In this document: positions 1 to 7,368 of the stretch, one piece after another
Position numbering within the stretch: position 1 is the first letter of the stretch
How the letters are laid out: every line of letters begins with the position of its first letter
Assembly (NCBI GenBank): GCA_023423335.1
Contig: JAFAFU010000051.1
Coordinates: 110,324-174,323, forward strand
DNA: 64,000 bases
DNA from: Bacillota bacterium
GTDB taxonomy: Bacteria; Bacillota; Clostridia; Lachnospirales; Lachnospiraceae
Reading direction: 5' to 3'
Notes under the pieces: model-generated
What the model saw: only the letters and a program-made list of their open reading frames with translations
Told to the model about the DNA's origin: nothing
Databases searched by the model: none
Made by a program: the position numbers and the translations under genes

Positions 1-2
1 CC

Positions 3-416
3 GGTGTCTGTATCAATAATGCTTCCGTCACTTTGGTACATGGGATGAGCAGACCGATCGGAGCCGTATTCCATGTTCCCCATGGGATATCCAACGCGAT
101 TTTGATCAGTGACTGCCTGGAATTTGCATCGGACGGCTGTTATGACAGATTTGCAAAACTGGCAAGGGCCATCGGTGCCGCGGATGAGGATCACGGAGAG
201 GAGGAGGCCACCAGGTCCTTCCTGAAGGAACTTAAGTCCTTATGCAGAGCCTGTAGTATTCCTACCCTTGAGGAATATGGGATAGGGAGGGAGGAATTCT
301 TCCGGATGGTGGATAAGATGGCGCAGGATGCCATGGCCAGCGGCAGTCCCTCCAACACCATTAAGGATGTGTCGAAGGAGGATCTGGTCACTATATACCA
401 TCGCCTGTGGAAATGA
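3..416 (+). CDS. Iron-containing alcohol dehydrogenase, C-terminal part (cut by window edge)
   Basis: This is the last 137 codons of a gene whose start lies left of the window; reading is open from base 3. The segment around bases 36-110 matches the metal-binding helix region of group III (iron) alcohol dehydrogenases: an HGM-x-RP-x-GA stretch followed by a VPHG motif, whose two histidines are metal ligands in the family (compare FucO). The second histidine of the FucO-type HGMAHP motif is Arg here, which I believe is common in clostridial relatives. The rest is the helical C-terminal cap. Substrate cannot be read from this fragment. A hairpin terminator separates it from the transporter operon, so co-transcription is uncertain, although a semialdehyde reductase would make sense beside a pyrimidine catabolic operon. 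Confidence 0.85.
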   Translation, partial: GVCINNASVTLVHGMSRPIGAVFHVPHGISNAILISDCLEFASDGCYDRFAKLARAIGAADEDHGEEEATRSFLKELKSLCRACSIPTLEEYGIGREEFFRMVDKMAQDAMASGSPSNTIKDVSKEDLVTIYHRLWK

Positions 417-428
417 CCGTAATACAGA

Positions 429-434
429 TATAAT
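429..434 (+). promoter_or_regulatory. Possible -10 box for the importer operon
   Basis: A TATAAT stands just after the dehydrogenase stop codon. No convincing -35 is present 17 bases upstream (TGTGGA), so this is weak. If used, transcription would begin near 441 and run through the hairpin at 471-501 before the first importer gene. Confidence 0.25.
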
Positions 435-470
435 AAACCGGAAAATAACGAACAGCATGAAAATTACAAG

Positions 471-501
471 GGTGTAAGGCTAAGGCTTTACACCGTTTTT
501 C
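471..501 (+). terminator. Rho-independent terminator or attenuator before the ABC importer operon
   Basis: GGTGTAA at 471-477 pairs with TTACACC at 488-494, and a run of five T follows. It lies between the dehydrogenase and the importer ATPase gene, 17 bases before the start codon, so it could end the dehydrogenase transcript or act as a leader attenuator. The importer ribosome binding site AAGGAGG (505-511) lies right after it. Confidence 0.6.
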
Positions 502-517
502 ATTAAGGAGGATATAT

Positions 518-1348
518 ATGGAGGCTATACTTGATACGGATTATGAATTGATGAACAGGGAATCCTCGGAGCATCCCGGGGAAACGGAGATAAAAATTGA
601 TCGCCTGAGCGTCATGTTTCCGGATAAGGACGGCGGTGAAGCGGTAACAGCATTGCAGAATATTAATCTGGATATCCGGCAGGGCGAATTTATTTCCTTT
701 CTGGGACCCTCCGGCTGTGGGAAGACAACACTGCTTCGTACGATTGCCGATCTGCAGCAGCCCACCTCCGGGAATATCTCCGTCAGGGGACAGTCGCCCC
801 GGGAGATCCGTCTTCAGAAGAAGTATGGGATTGTATTCCAGAATCCGGTTCTTTATGAGTGGAGAACGGTCAGACGAAATGTATGCATGCCCATGGAACT
901 GATGGGCATACCCAAGAAGGAGAGGACCGCCAGGGTAACAAAAATGCTGGAAATGGTAGGGCTAATGGACTTCGGAAGGAAATATCCCCATGAACTGAGC
1001 GGCGGCATGCAGCAGAGAGTCGGCATTGCCAGGGCATTGGCAATTAAGCCGGAGATACTGCTGATGGATGAGCCCTTCTCCGCATTGGATGAATTCACGA
1101 AGGAAAAGCTCCATGAGGATTTACTCCGGATATGGAAAAAGACGAATAAGACAGTCTTATTTGTAACCCATAACATTCAGGAGGCAGTCTTTTTATCGGA
1201 CCGGGTTGTTGTCCTGTCTCCGCATCCGGGAAGAGTATCTGCGGTAATCGACATCAGCCTTGGAAGACCAAGAACCCTGGAAATCAAAAATACCCCGGAA
1301 TTCAATTCCCTGGTTGCCAGGGTAAGAGGAAGCTTTGAGGATATCTGA
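518..1348 (+). CDS. ABC importer ATPase, SsuB/TauB/ThiZ-like
   Basis: This 276-residue nucleotide-binding protein powers the importer formed with the next three genes. Visible motifs are Walker A GPSGCGKTT (residues 63-71), the Q-loop near VFQNP (107-110), the signature LSGGMQQR (160-167), Walker B ILLMDEP (180-186) and the H-loop histidine in VTHN (about 218). The length and the short D-loop spacing fit the nitrate/sulfonate/taurine/hydroxymethylpyrimidine importer class. The start is the ATG seven bases after AAGGAGG. It is the first gene of a tight operon: the next permease starts 29 bases after its stop. With the downstream hydantoinase and carbamoyl hydrolase, the cargo is probably a pyrimidine or cyclic ureide rather than a sulfonate; that is inference. 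Confidence 0.9.
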   Translation: MEAILDTDYELMNRESSEHPGETEIKIDRLSVMFPDKDGGEAVTALQNINLDIRQGEFISFLGPSGCGKTTLLRTIADLQQPTSGNISVRGQSPREIRLQKKYGIVFQNPVLYEWRTVRRNVCMPMELMGIPKKERTARVTKMLEMVGLMDFGRKYPHELSGGMQQRVGIARALAIKPEILLMDEPFSALDEFTKEKLHEDLLRIWKKTNKTVLFVTHNIQEAVFLSDRVVVLSPHPGRVSAVIDISLGRPRTLEIKNTPEFNSLVARVRGSFEDI

Positions 1349-1376
1349 AGCACCGGGAGACAGGAGGGAGGACGAG

Positions 1377-2210
1377 ATGAACAATTTAAAAAAAGTAATC
1401 GCATCAAAAAAGCTTGTCACGGCGGTTTGGATTCTGGGGCTGGTTGCAATATGGGAGACCGGAGCAACGATTATTGAGCGGACCAAGCGTTCTCCGGAGA
1501 ATGTGCTCCCGCACCTGGGCAAAATTCTTCAATCCGTATTCAGCCAGGATACGGTAAGCAAAAACCAGACAGCACTGCAGATCGTACTGAGCAATGCCGG
1601 AATAACCCTTTGGAGGGCGCTTATCGGTTTTATCATAGGGATTGCAATCGGTTTTGCTTTAGCGTTACTCATGAATTTGTTTATCGGAGTGGAAAAGACC
1701 ATATTTCCCTATCTGATGGCGATTCAGATGATTCCGATCCTGGGTATGGCACCGATTGTCCTGGCTGTTACCAAGGACATAGATAAAAGCCGGATTGTTA
1801 TCGCAGCCATACTTACCTTTTACCCGGTTGCCACCAATACCCTGGCCGGCTTTAAATCGGTGGAGAAGGAAAAGCATGAGCTGATGCACTCCATAGCGGC
1901 AAGTAAATATCAGATCTATCGTAAGCTGCTGATACCCTCCTGTAAGCCCTATCTTTTTACCGGATTAAAAATATCGGCGCCGATGGCAATCACCGCCTCC
2001 ATACTGGTGGATACGCTGCAGGGCGGCGGAGGCCTGGGCTGTATGCTGTCCCAATCCTTAAAGCATGCCATGTCCATCTATGTATTCTGGCAGATCGTAT
2101 TCTTCAGTGCGGCAATCGGTATCTTAAGCTACTATCTTATGTCCGTGATTGAAAACCTGACATCGCCGTATAAGCATAAAAAAGTGAAGAGGGAAAGCGG
2201 ATGGAATTAA
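1377..2210 (+). CDS. ABC importer permease 1 (binding-protein-dependent transport family)
   Basis: A 277-residue inner-membrane permease with an N-terminal helix (AVWILGLVAIWETG) and about five further hydrophobic segments. The EAA loop is visible around SIAASKYQIYRKLLIPSCKPY, where the ATPase docks. I chose the ATG at 1377, nine bases after AGGAGGGA, rather than an upstream TTG inside the previous gene. Its last ten bases overlap the next permease, which implies translational coupling and a heterodimeric channel. Family relatives import taurine, alkanesulfonates, nitrate or thiamine precursors. Confidence 0.88.
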   Translation: MNNLKKVIASKKLVTAVWILGLVAIWETGATIIERTKRSPENVLPHLGKILQSVFSQDTVSKNQTALQIVLSNAGITLWRALIGFIIGIAIGFALALLMNLFIGVEKTIFPYLMAIQMIPILGMAPIVLAVTKDIDKSRIVIAAILTFYPVATNTLAGFKSVEKEKHELMHSIAASKYQIYRKLLIPSCKPYLFTGLKISAPMAITASILVDTLQGGGGLGCMLSQSLKHAMSIYVFWQIVFFSAAIGILSYYLMSVIENLTSPYKHKKVKRESGWN

Positions 2211-3025
2211 TAAAAAAGAAGGCCAGAAAAATAAGCGGTTTGGGGAAGCAGAAGGCGGCTACAATTCTATATCCGGTCATATTCGGCATTATCTTTATCG
2301 TGCTGTGGCAAACACAGATACTGCATAAGGTGATTGGTGCGGATACCTTTACCTTACCCCTGCCGGGAAGAATTATCAGCATAATCCGGGATAACGCTCC
2401 GGCCATTCTGATTAATGTGAAGGCAACGGTAACTGTGGCAATCGGAGGCTTGATCCTGGGGTCTTTGTTCGGTCTTCTCCTGGCGGTGACCGCCACATTT
2501 ATGCCCAAATGGGGAGCAGGAGGCCTTACCATCGCCTCGGCCTTTAATGCCATACCGATTATCGCCATAGCGCCGATCTTAAACAATCTCACGAAGGATT
2601 TCAGTAAGAACCCGAATACCCGAAGTATGCTGGCTAAAATGCTGGTGGTTATGATCACCTGCACGGTCTCCATGAGCATTAATGCATACCGGGGTTTTAC
2701 AGAGCTGAGACCATACTCCCTGGACTTAATGAAATCCTATGCCGCGGGCAGAGCGGCTATTTTCTTTAAGCTGCGGGTGCCGAATTGCATCCCGTATCTG
2801 TTTACGGCACTCCGGGTCAGCGTTCCCGCTTGTGTGATCAGCGCACTGGTCAGTGAATATTTTGCGGAATATATCATCGGAGTCGGCCGCCAGATCAGGG
2901 AAAATATCGTACTGGCACAGTATGCGACAGCCTGGGCCTATATTATAGTAGCCTGTCTGATCGGTATCATCCTGTATATCCTTCTGTTAATTGCAGAAGG
3001 GATCCTGTTAAAAGGCCGCCGTTAG
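2201..3025 (+). CDS. ABC importer permease 2
   Basis: A 274-residue membrane permease paralogous to the preceding one. It has an N-terminal transmembrane segment near residues 20-40, a cluster of hydrophobic helices, and an EAA-like loop around SYAAGRAAIFFKLRVPNCIPY. The ATG lies inside the last codons of permease 1, with a modest GAGGG upstream, a typical coupled arrangement. The next gene, the binding lipoprotein, starts 47 bases after its stop. The two permeases are presumed to form a heterodimer with the ATPase at 518-1348. Confidence 0.88.
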   Translation: MELIKKKARKISGLGKQKAATILYPVIFGIIFIVLWQTQILHKVIGADTFTLPLPGRIISIIRDNAPAILINVKATVTVAIGGLILGSLFGLLLAVTATFMPKWGAGGLTIASAFNAIPIIAIAPILNNLTKDFSKNPNTRSMLAKMLVVMITCTVSMSINAYRGFTELRPYSLDLMKSYAAGRAAIFFKLRVPNCIPYLFTALRVSVPACVISALVSEYFAEYIIGVGRQIRENIVLAQYATAWAYIIVACLIGIILYILLLIAEGILLKGRR

Positions 3026-3072
3026 CAGCGGGCTTCAGATAGATAATCATTTAAATCATGAGGAGGTTTCAT

Positions 3073-4269
3073 ATGAAAAAATTATCAAAAGGAAAAGTAA
3101 CAAAGCTCTTTGTCTTATTGCTGGCCTGTACCCTGGCAGTATCCCTGTTCACAGGATGCAAAAGTACAAAAAAGGATTCCGTGGAGGAGACTGGGGGAGA
3201 CAAGGCTGCCGATACACCTGCGGAAAAAACGGAGCCGACGACAGCTCCGACAGGGGAAATCACAGGACCCTATTATGATGCGGCAGCAGCGGTGGGAGAT
3301 ATCGTGGTTGATGCGGCCGGTAAAGGCCAGGTTGGTAACTGGGGACTCGGCAATGAATATGAGGTCCAGGCGCTGCTGTCCAAATACGGTCAGGGAACCA
3401 CATATTTAAGCCAGGCCTTTGATATGGACGGCTTTGACGATGACTCCATCCTGCTGGCTTCCGCCATGACCTATAATGAATTGGGCCTGGTCGTGAATGA
3501 TTATGACGGCGGCTACGGGTATGGTGACGGGGTAAGGTATATTGATATGAATGATGAGGGTGTCGCCATGCTGGAGGATAACATCTTCTGTACGAAGGCC
3601 TTTGCGGAAGCGAATCCCAATACGGTAAAAGCCTTTATTTATGCCTCCATGAAGGGATGGGAATATGCCTGTGCAAACCCGGAGGAGGCTGCGGAAATCG
3701 TTTATAATTACGGGTCCTCCGTATCCGGCGAGCATCAGGCTTATATGGCCTCCGAGGTAAAGAAGCTGGTCGAGACGGATTCTGCCGGTGCCGCGGTGAG
3801 TGATTACGGTAAAATGGACGAGGCTGCCCTGCAGCAGACCCTGAACCTTGCAAAACAGTATATAAAGCTCAGTGACTCCGCAGCAGCGGATAAGCTGCAG
3901 CAGCTTACCCTTGAGGATATCAGGGATACCTCTTACTGGGAGGCGGCATCTGCCTCAGACGGAACCTTTGGTCCCCTGGAAAAAACGGAGGTCTCCATAC
4001 AGTTAAAATGGCTGCCCCAGGCGCAGTTTATGGGCTATTATGTGGCCCTGGAAAAGGGTTATTATGATGAGGTCGGCTTAAAGGTGGATATTATATCCGG
4101 CGGCGGAGATATCGGTGAAACGACGGCGGTCTACACGGGGCAGGTCGATTTTGGCGTAACCTGGGTATCCAATCTGATCGCAGCCAATGCCGGCGGCATG
4201 GAGCTGCTTGAAATCGCCCAGGTATACCAGAGATCCGGGTTGGTATTGGTATACAAGATTAACGAATAG
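3073..4269 (+). CDS. Circularly permuted THI5/NMT1-type substrate-binding lipoprotein
   Basis: This 398-residue extracytoplasmic solute-binding protein delivers ligand to the importer. Residues 1-28 are a lipoprotein signal ending in LFTGC (Cys29); residues 30-75 are a low-complexity Thr/Glu linker. The order of the binding fold is inverted. Residues about 78-290 match the second half of THI5/NMT1 proteins (GNWGLGNEYEVQALL, AMTYNELGLV, NPEEAAEIV). Residues about 305-398 match the first half (QLKWLPQAQFMGYYVALEKGYY, VDFGVTWVSNLIA, IAQVYQRSG). The protein stops just where the normal fold crosses the hinge, so nothing appears lost. The start is the ATG at 3073, five bases after AGGAGGTT. Ligand is unknown; context suggests a pyrimidine or hydantoin. 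Confidence 0.9.
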   Translation: MKKLSKGKVTKLFVLLLACTLAVSLFTGCKSTKKDSVEETGGDKAADTPAEKTEPTTAPTGEITGPYYDAAAAVGDIVVDAAGKGQVGNWGLGNEYEVQALLSKYGQGTTYLSQAFDMDGFDDDSILLASAMTYNELGLVVNDYDGGYGYGDGVRYIDMNDEGVAMLEDNIFCTKAFAEANPNTVKAFIYASMKGWEYACANPEEAAEIVYNYGSSVSGEHQAYMASEVKKLVETDSAGAAVSDYGKMDEAALQQTLNLAKQYIKLSDSAAADKLQQLTLEDIRDTSYWEAASASDGTFGPLEKTEVSIQLKWLPQAQFMGYYVALEKGYYDEVGLKVDIISGGGDIGETTAVYTGQVDFGVTWVSNLIAANAGGMELLEIAQVYQRSGLVLVYKINE

Positions 4270-4318
4270 ATCACGGCTGCTGCGGCTGCCGTAAGACTTG
4301 AAGAAAGGAGGTCGGATC

Positions 4319-5692
4319 ATGGATTTGATTATAAAAAATGGATTGATTGTCACGGCCACGGAAAGCTTTCGGGCGGACATTGCCGTGGAGGCCGGGAAGA
4401 TCGTCTGCATCGGTTCGGGAATTCTCCCGGAGGCGAAACAGGTGGTGGATGCGGCCGGAAAATTAGTATTGCCCGGAGCCATTGATGTGCATACCCATCT
4501 GGCCATGCCTTTTGGCGGAACGATCTCCGCTGACAGCTATCTGTCAGGAACCAGAGCGGCGGCCTGCGGCGGCGTTACCACGGTATTTGATTATCCCATG
4601 CAAAGAAAGGGAAAGGGAATTGTGGAGACTGTGGAAGCCAGGAAACAGCTATGTGCACCGGAGGCCTGTGTGGATTATGCGTTCCATTGCTGCATTACGG
4701 ATTTAAACGGCGGCTCCCTGCTGGAGGAATTTGCAGAGGCAGTCGATTATGGCATAACCAGCTTTAAATGCTTTCTTGTGTATAAGAAGGAAGGCATGAT
4801 GGTGGATGATGCCACCCTGGTTAAGGTCATGCAAAAGGCGAAAGAGGCGGGGGCGATTACAAACATTCATGCGGAGAATCCGGATATAATTGATCTGAAC
4901 ATAGAGCAGTTCCTAAAGGAGGGCAAAACCTCCGCCTGGTATCATTACTTAAGCCGCCCGGAATTTGTGGAGGCAGAGGCGGATAAACGGGCGGTGCATT
5001 GGGCCAAGTCGGTCCAGGCACCCCTGTACCTGGTGCATATGGCGGATAAGGAAGGCCTGGAGGCTGCCATTGCAGCAAAACTGGAGGGCTATCCGGTCTA
5101 CATCGAAACCTGTCCGCAGTACCTGGAGTTTACTTCGGAGGTATATAAACGGGAGGACGGAAGGAATTTCGTATGCTCCCCTCCGATGAAGGGTCAGGAC
5201 AGCCAGGATGCCCTGTGGCATGCAATCAAAATGGGACTGATCGATACGGTTGCCACGGATCATTGTCCCTTCCAAAGCTATGAGAAGGACTGGGGCAAGG
5301 ATGATTTCACGAAGATACCCAACGGCTGCGCCGGCATAGAAAACCTGTATCCGTATATGCTGTCGGCGGCCAATCAGGGCAGGATTACCTTCAACAGGGC
5401 GGTAGAGCTCTGTGCAGCGAATCCGGCCAGAATATTCGGCTGTCCGGAGAAAGGGTCACTTACCGTGGGTAAGGATGCCGACATTGTGATTTATGATCCG
5501 GATAAAGAATTTACTGTTTCGGTAAATAACATGCATTCCGATTATGACCATACCATATGGGAGGGAAAAACCCTGCGGGGATATCCCGTCCAGACCTATG
5601 TCAGAGGCAGATTAGTGTATGACAACGGCAGCTTTGTCGGTGAACCGGGGTATGGACAATTTATAAAACGCAAGCCAAGTACAATGTCCTGA
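4319..5692 (+). CDS. hydA: Dihydropyrimidinase / hydantoinase
   Basis: A 457-residue cyclic amidohydrolase predicted to open the dihydropyrimidine or hydantoin ring to the N-carbamoyl amino acid in the cytoplasm. The binuclear metal centre of the family is intact: HTH at His58/His60, the carboxylated lysine Lys150 in GITSFK, His184 (IHAENPD), His240 (LVHMADK) and Asp314 (ATDHCPF). Length equals typical D-hydantoinases. The ATG at 4319 follows AAAGGAGG (4304-4311); an in-frame TTG at 4298 is less likely. It sits between the binding protein and a dihydropyrimidine-dehydrogenase-like gene, which favours pyrimidine catabolism. Its last codons and stop lie inside the left arm of an inverted repeat (5677-5752), so the C-terminal tail may have been reshaped by an insertion. 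Confidence 0.9.
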   Translation: MDLIIKNGLIVTATESFRADIAVEAGKIVCIGSGILPEAKQVVDAAGKLVLPGAIDVHTHLAMPFGGTISADSYLSGTRAAACGGVTTVFDYPMQRKGKGIVETVEARKQLCAPEACVDYAFHCCITDLNGGSLLEEFAEAVDYGITSFKCFLVYKKEGMMVDDATLVKVMQKAKEAGAITNIHAENPDIIDLNIEQFLKEGKTSAWYHYLSRPEFVEAEADKRAVHWAKSVQAPLYLVHMADKEGLEAAIAAKLEGYPVYIETCPQYLEFTSEVYKREDGRNFVCSPPMKGQDSQDALWHAIKMGLIDTVATDHCPFQSYEKDWGKDDFTKIPNGCAGIENLYPYMLSAANQGRITFNRAVELCAANPARIFGCPEKGSLTVGKDADIVIYDPDKEFTVSVNNMHSDYDHTIWEGKTLRGYPVQTYVRGRLVYDNGSFVGEPGYGQFIKRKPSTMS

Positions 5693-5752
5693 ACATCATT
5701 TAAAACGATAATATTCCAACCTTCCCCAGGTATTAATTAGGACATTGTACTT
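5677..5752. repeat. Long-spaced 14-bp inverted repeat over the hydA stop codon
   Basis: AAGTACAATGTCCT (5677-5690) is repeated exactly in inverted orientation as AGGACATTGTACTT (5739-5752), with 48 AT-rich bases between; three further pairs follow after one mismatch. The left arm overlaps the hydA stop. No T-tract follows on the + strand, so a classical terminator is less likely than a miniature element remnant or a binding site. The word TAGGACATTG also occurs at the start of the IS at 63896. Confidence 0.6.
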
Positions 5753-5826
5753 TGCTAATAAATTTTGAAGGCAGATATTGTGCTGCCGCAGGGATTTGCA
5801 GATTTTCGGCAGAATGGAGGATTGAT

Positions 5827-7341
5827 ATGAATAAGGAATATACGGAGCTGACACTGATGGAAGCAGCAGGAGGCTGTCTGCTGTGTAATGAGGCACCCTG
5901 TACCAAAGTCTGTCCCCACAGCATTCCGATCGATGCTGTGATACGCTCCCTCCGGTTTGAGAATCCTCACGGTGCTGCCAATAAGCTTCCCGATGAGCTG
6001 CCCTGCTTTTCCTGCGGGACAAAGGAATGCCGGAGGGCCTGCCTAAAGGGCAGAATTAACCGTGAGATTCCGATTGATGAGGTCCTGGAGCTGCTGTCCG
6101 CCTATGATAAAACGGAACGTAAGGAGGTTGACCTGTCCATAGATTTCTGTGGGATAAGATGTGGGAATCCGTTCTTTTTGTCCTCTTCTGTGGTAGGAAG
6201 CAATTATGACATGGTCGCAAAAGCCTTCCGGATGGGCTGGGCGGGGGTTGCCTTTAAGACAATCGGGACCTTTGTTCCGAAGGAGGTTTCTCCAAGGTTT
6301 GATGCCTTGAGAAAGGAAGCCGTACCCTTTGTCGGCTTTAAAAACATTGAGCAGATATCGGATCATAGCCTGGAGGAGAATCTGGGATATCTGAAGCGGC
6401 TGAAAAAGGAGTTTCCCGAAAAAGTTCTGATTGCCTCAATCATGGGACAGACCGAAGAGGAATGGACCTATCTGGCAAAGCTTATGACCGATGCAGGGGC
6501 GGATATCCTGGAATGCAACTTCTCCTGTCCCCATATGGCGGCGGACGGACTTGGCTCTGATGTGGGAGAGAGGCCGGAGCTGGTCGCAGCTTACACCAGG
6601 GCGGTCAGAAGGGGATCCCGTCTTCCGATTCTGGCAAAGATGACACCGAATACAGGAAATATGACGCTTCCTGCCATAGCTGCAGTAGAAGCGGGGGCTG
6701 ACGGCATCGCAGCCATTAATACAATAAAAAGCATCATGAACGTCGACCTGGATACCTTTTCCTCCGGGCCGGATGTGGAAGGCCGTACCAGCGTGGGGGG
6801 ATATTCCGGGAAAGCGGTAAAACCCATTGCCCTGCGTTTCATACAGTCCCTTAAAAGCTGTGACAGGCTGGCGGATATTCCGGTCAGCGGCATGGGAGGA
6901 ATAGAGACCTGGCGGGATGCTGCGGAGTATCTGGCCCTCGGCTGTGAAAACATACAGGTTACCACTGCGGTCATGCAGTACGGGTATCGGGTGATTGATG
7001 ATATGATTGAGGGCATGAGTCTGTATCTAAGCTCCCATGGACATGGAAGCATCAGGGAAATCATCGGTAAAGCCCTGCCTAAGGTGGTTTCGGCGGAGGA
7101 GCTTAACAGAGACAGTATCTGTTATCCGAAGTTTTACAGGGCTGACTGTCTGGGTTGCGGTCGCTGTTATATCTCCTGCTATGACGGCGGTCACCAGGCA
7201 ATCCGGCAGGAAGAAGCGACAGGAAAACCGACGCTGGATCCCGGAAAATGTGTCGGCTGCCATCTTTGTCTGGCGGTTTGTCCTGTCCGGGCCATCGGGA
7301 AAGGCACCAGGGTGAAGAAAATAAGCACATTGACAGCGTAG
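5827..7341 (+). CDS. preA: Compact dihydropyrimidine dehydrogenase-like Fe-S flavoprotein (PreA core with extra N-terminal Fe-S domain)
   Basis: A 504-residue enzyme predicted to reduce uracil/thymine or a related base, the first step of reductive pyrimidine degradation. The N-terminal 90 residues carry two four-Cys sets (17/20/25/29 and 60/63/68/72) like the N-terminal domain of DPD/PreT. A DHOD-type FMN barrel follows, with the catalytic cysteine in NFSCPHM (Cys234) and flavin-barrel motifs AKMTPN and SGMGGI. The C-terminus has two ferredoxin clusters (CLGCGRCYISC and CVGCHLCLAVCP). The FAD and NAD(P)H domains of DPD are absent, so the electron donor is not evident; a ferredoxin is possible. 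Start at ATG 5827 follows GGAGG by six bases. The next gene begins 27 bases after the stop. Confidence 0.85.
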   Translation: MNKEYTELTLMEAAGGCLLCNEAPCTKVCPHSIPIDAVIRSLRFENPHGAANKLPDELPCFSCGTKECRRACLKGRINREIPIDEVLELLSAYDKTERKEVDLSIDFCGIRCGNPFFLSSSVVGSNYDMVAKAFRMGWAGVAFKTIGTFVPKEVSPRFDALRKEAVPFVGFKNIEQISDHSLEENLGYLKRLKKEFPEKVLIASIMGQTEEEWTYLAKLMTDAGADILECNFSCPHMAADGLGSDVGERPELVAAYTRAVRRGSRLPILAKMTPNTGNMTLPAIAAVEAGADGIAAINTIKSIMNVDLDTFSSGPDVEGRTSVGGYSGKAVKPIALRFIQSLKSCDRLADIPVSGMGGIETWRDAAEYLALGCENIQVTTAVMQYGYRVIDDMIEGMSLYLSSHGHGSIREIIGKALPKVVSAEELNRDSICYPKFYRADCLGCGRCYISCYDGGHQAIRQEEATGKPTLDPGKCVGCHLCLAVCPVRAIGKGTRVKKISTLTA

Positions 7342-7368
7342 TCCTGGAAGGAAAGGGAGGTAATCAGC

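Noticed and set aside
2137..2679. 180-codon open frame on the minus strand
   Set aside because: It lies antisense to the importer permeases, has no ribosome binding site, and the translated sequence looks like a reverse image of membrane helices.
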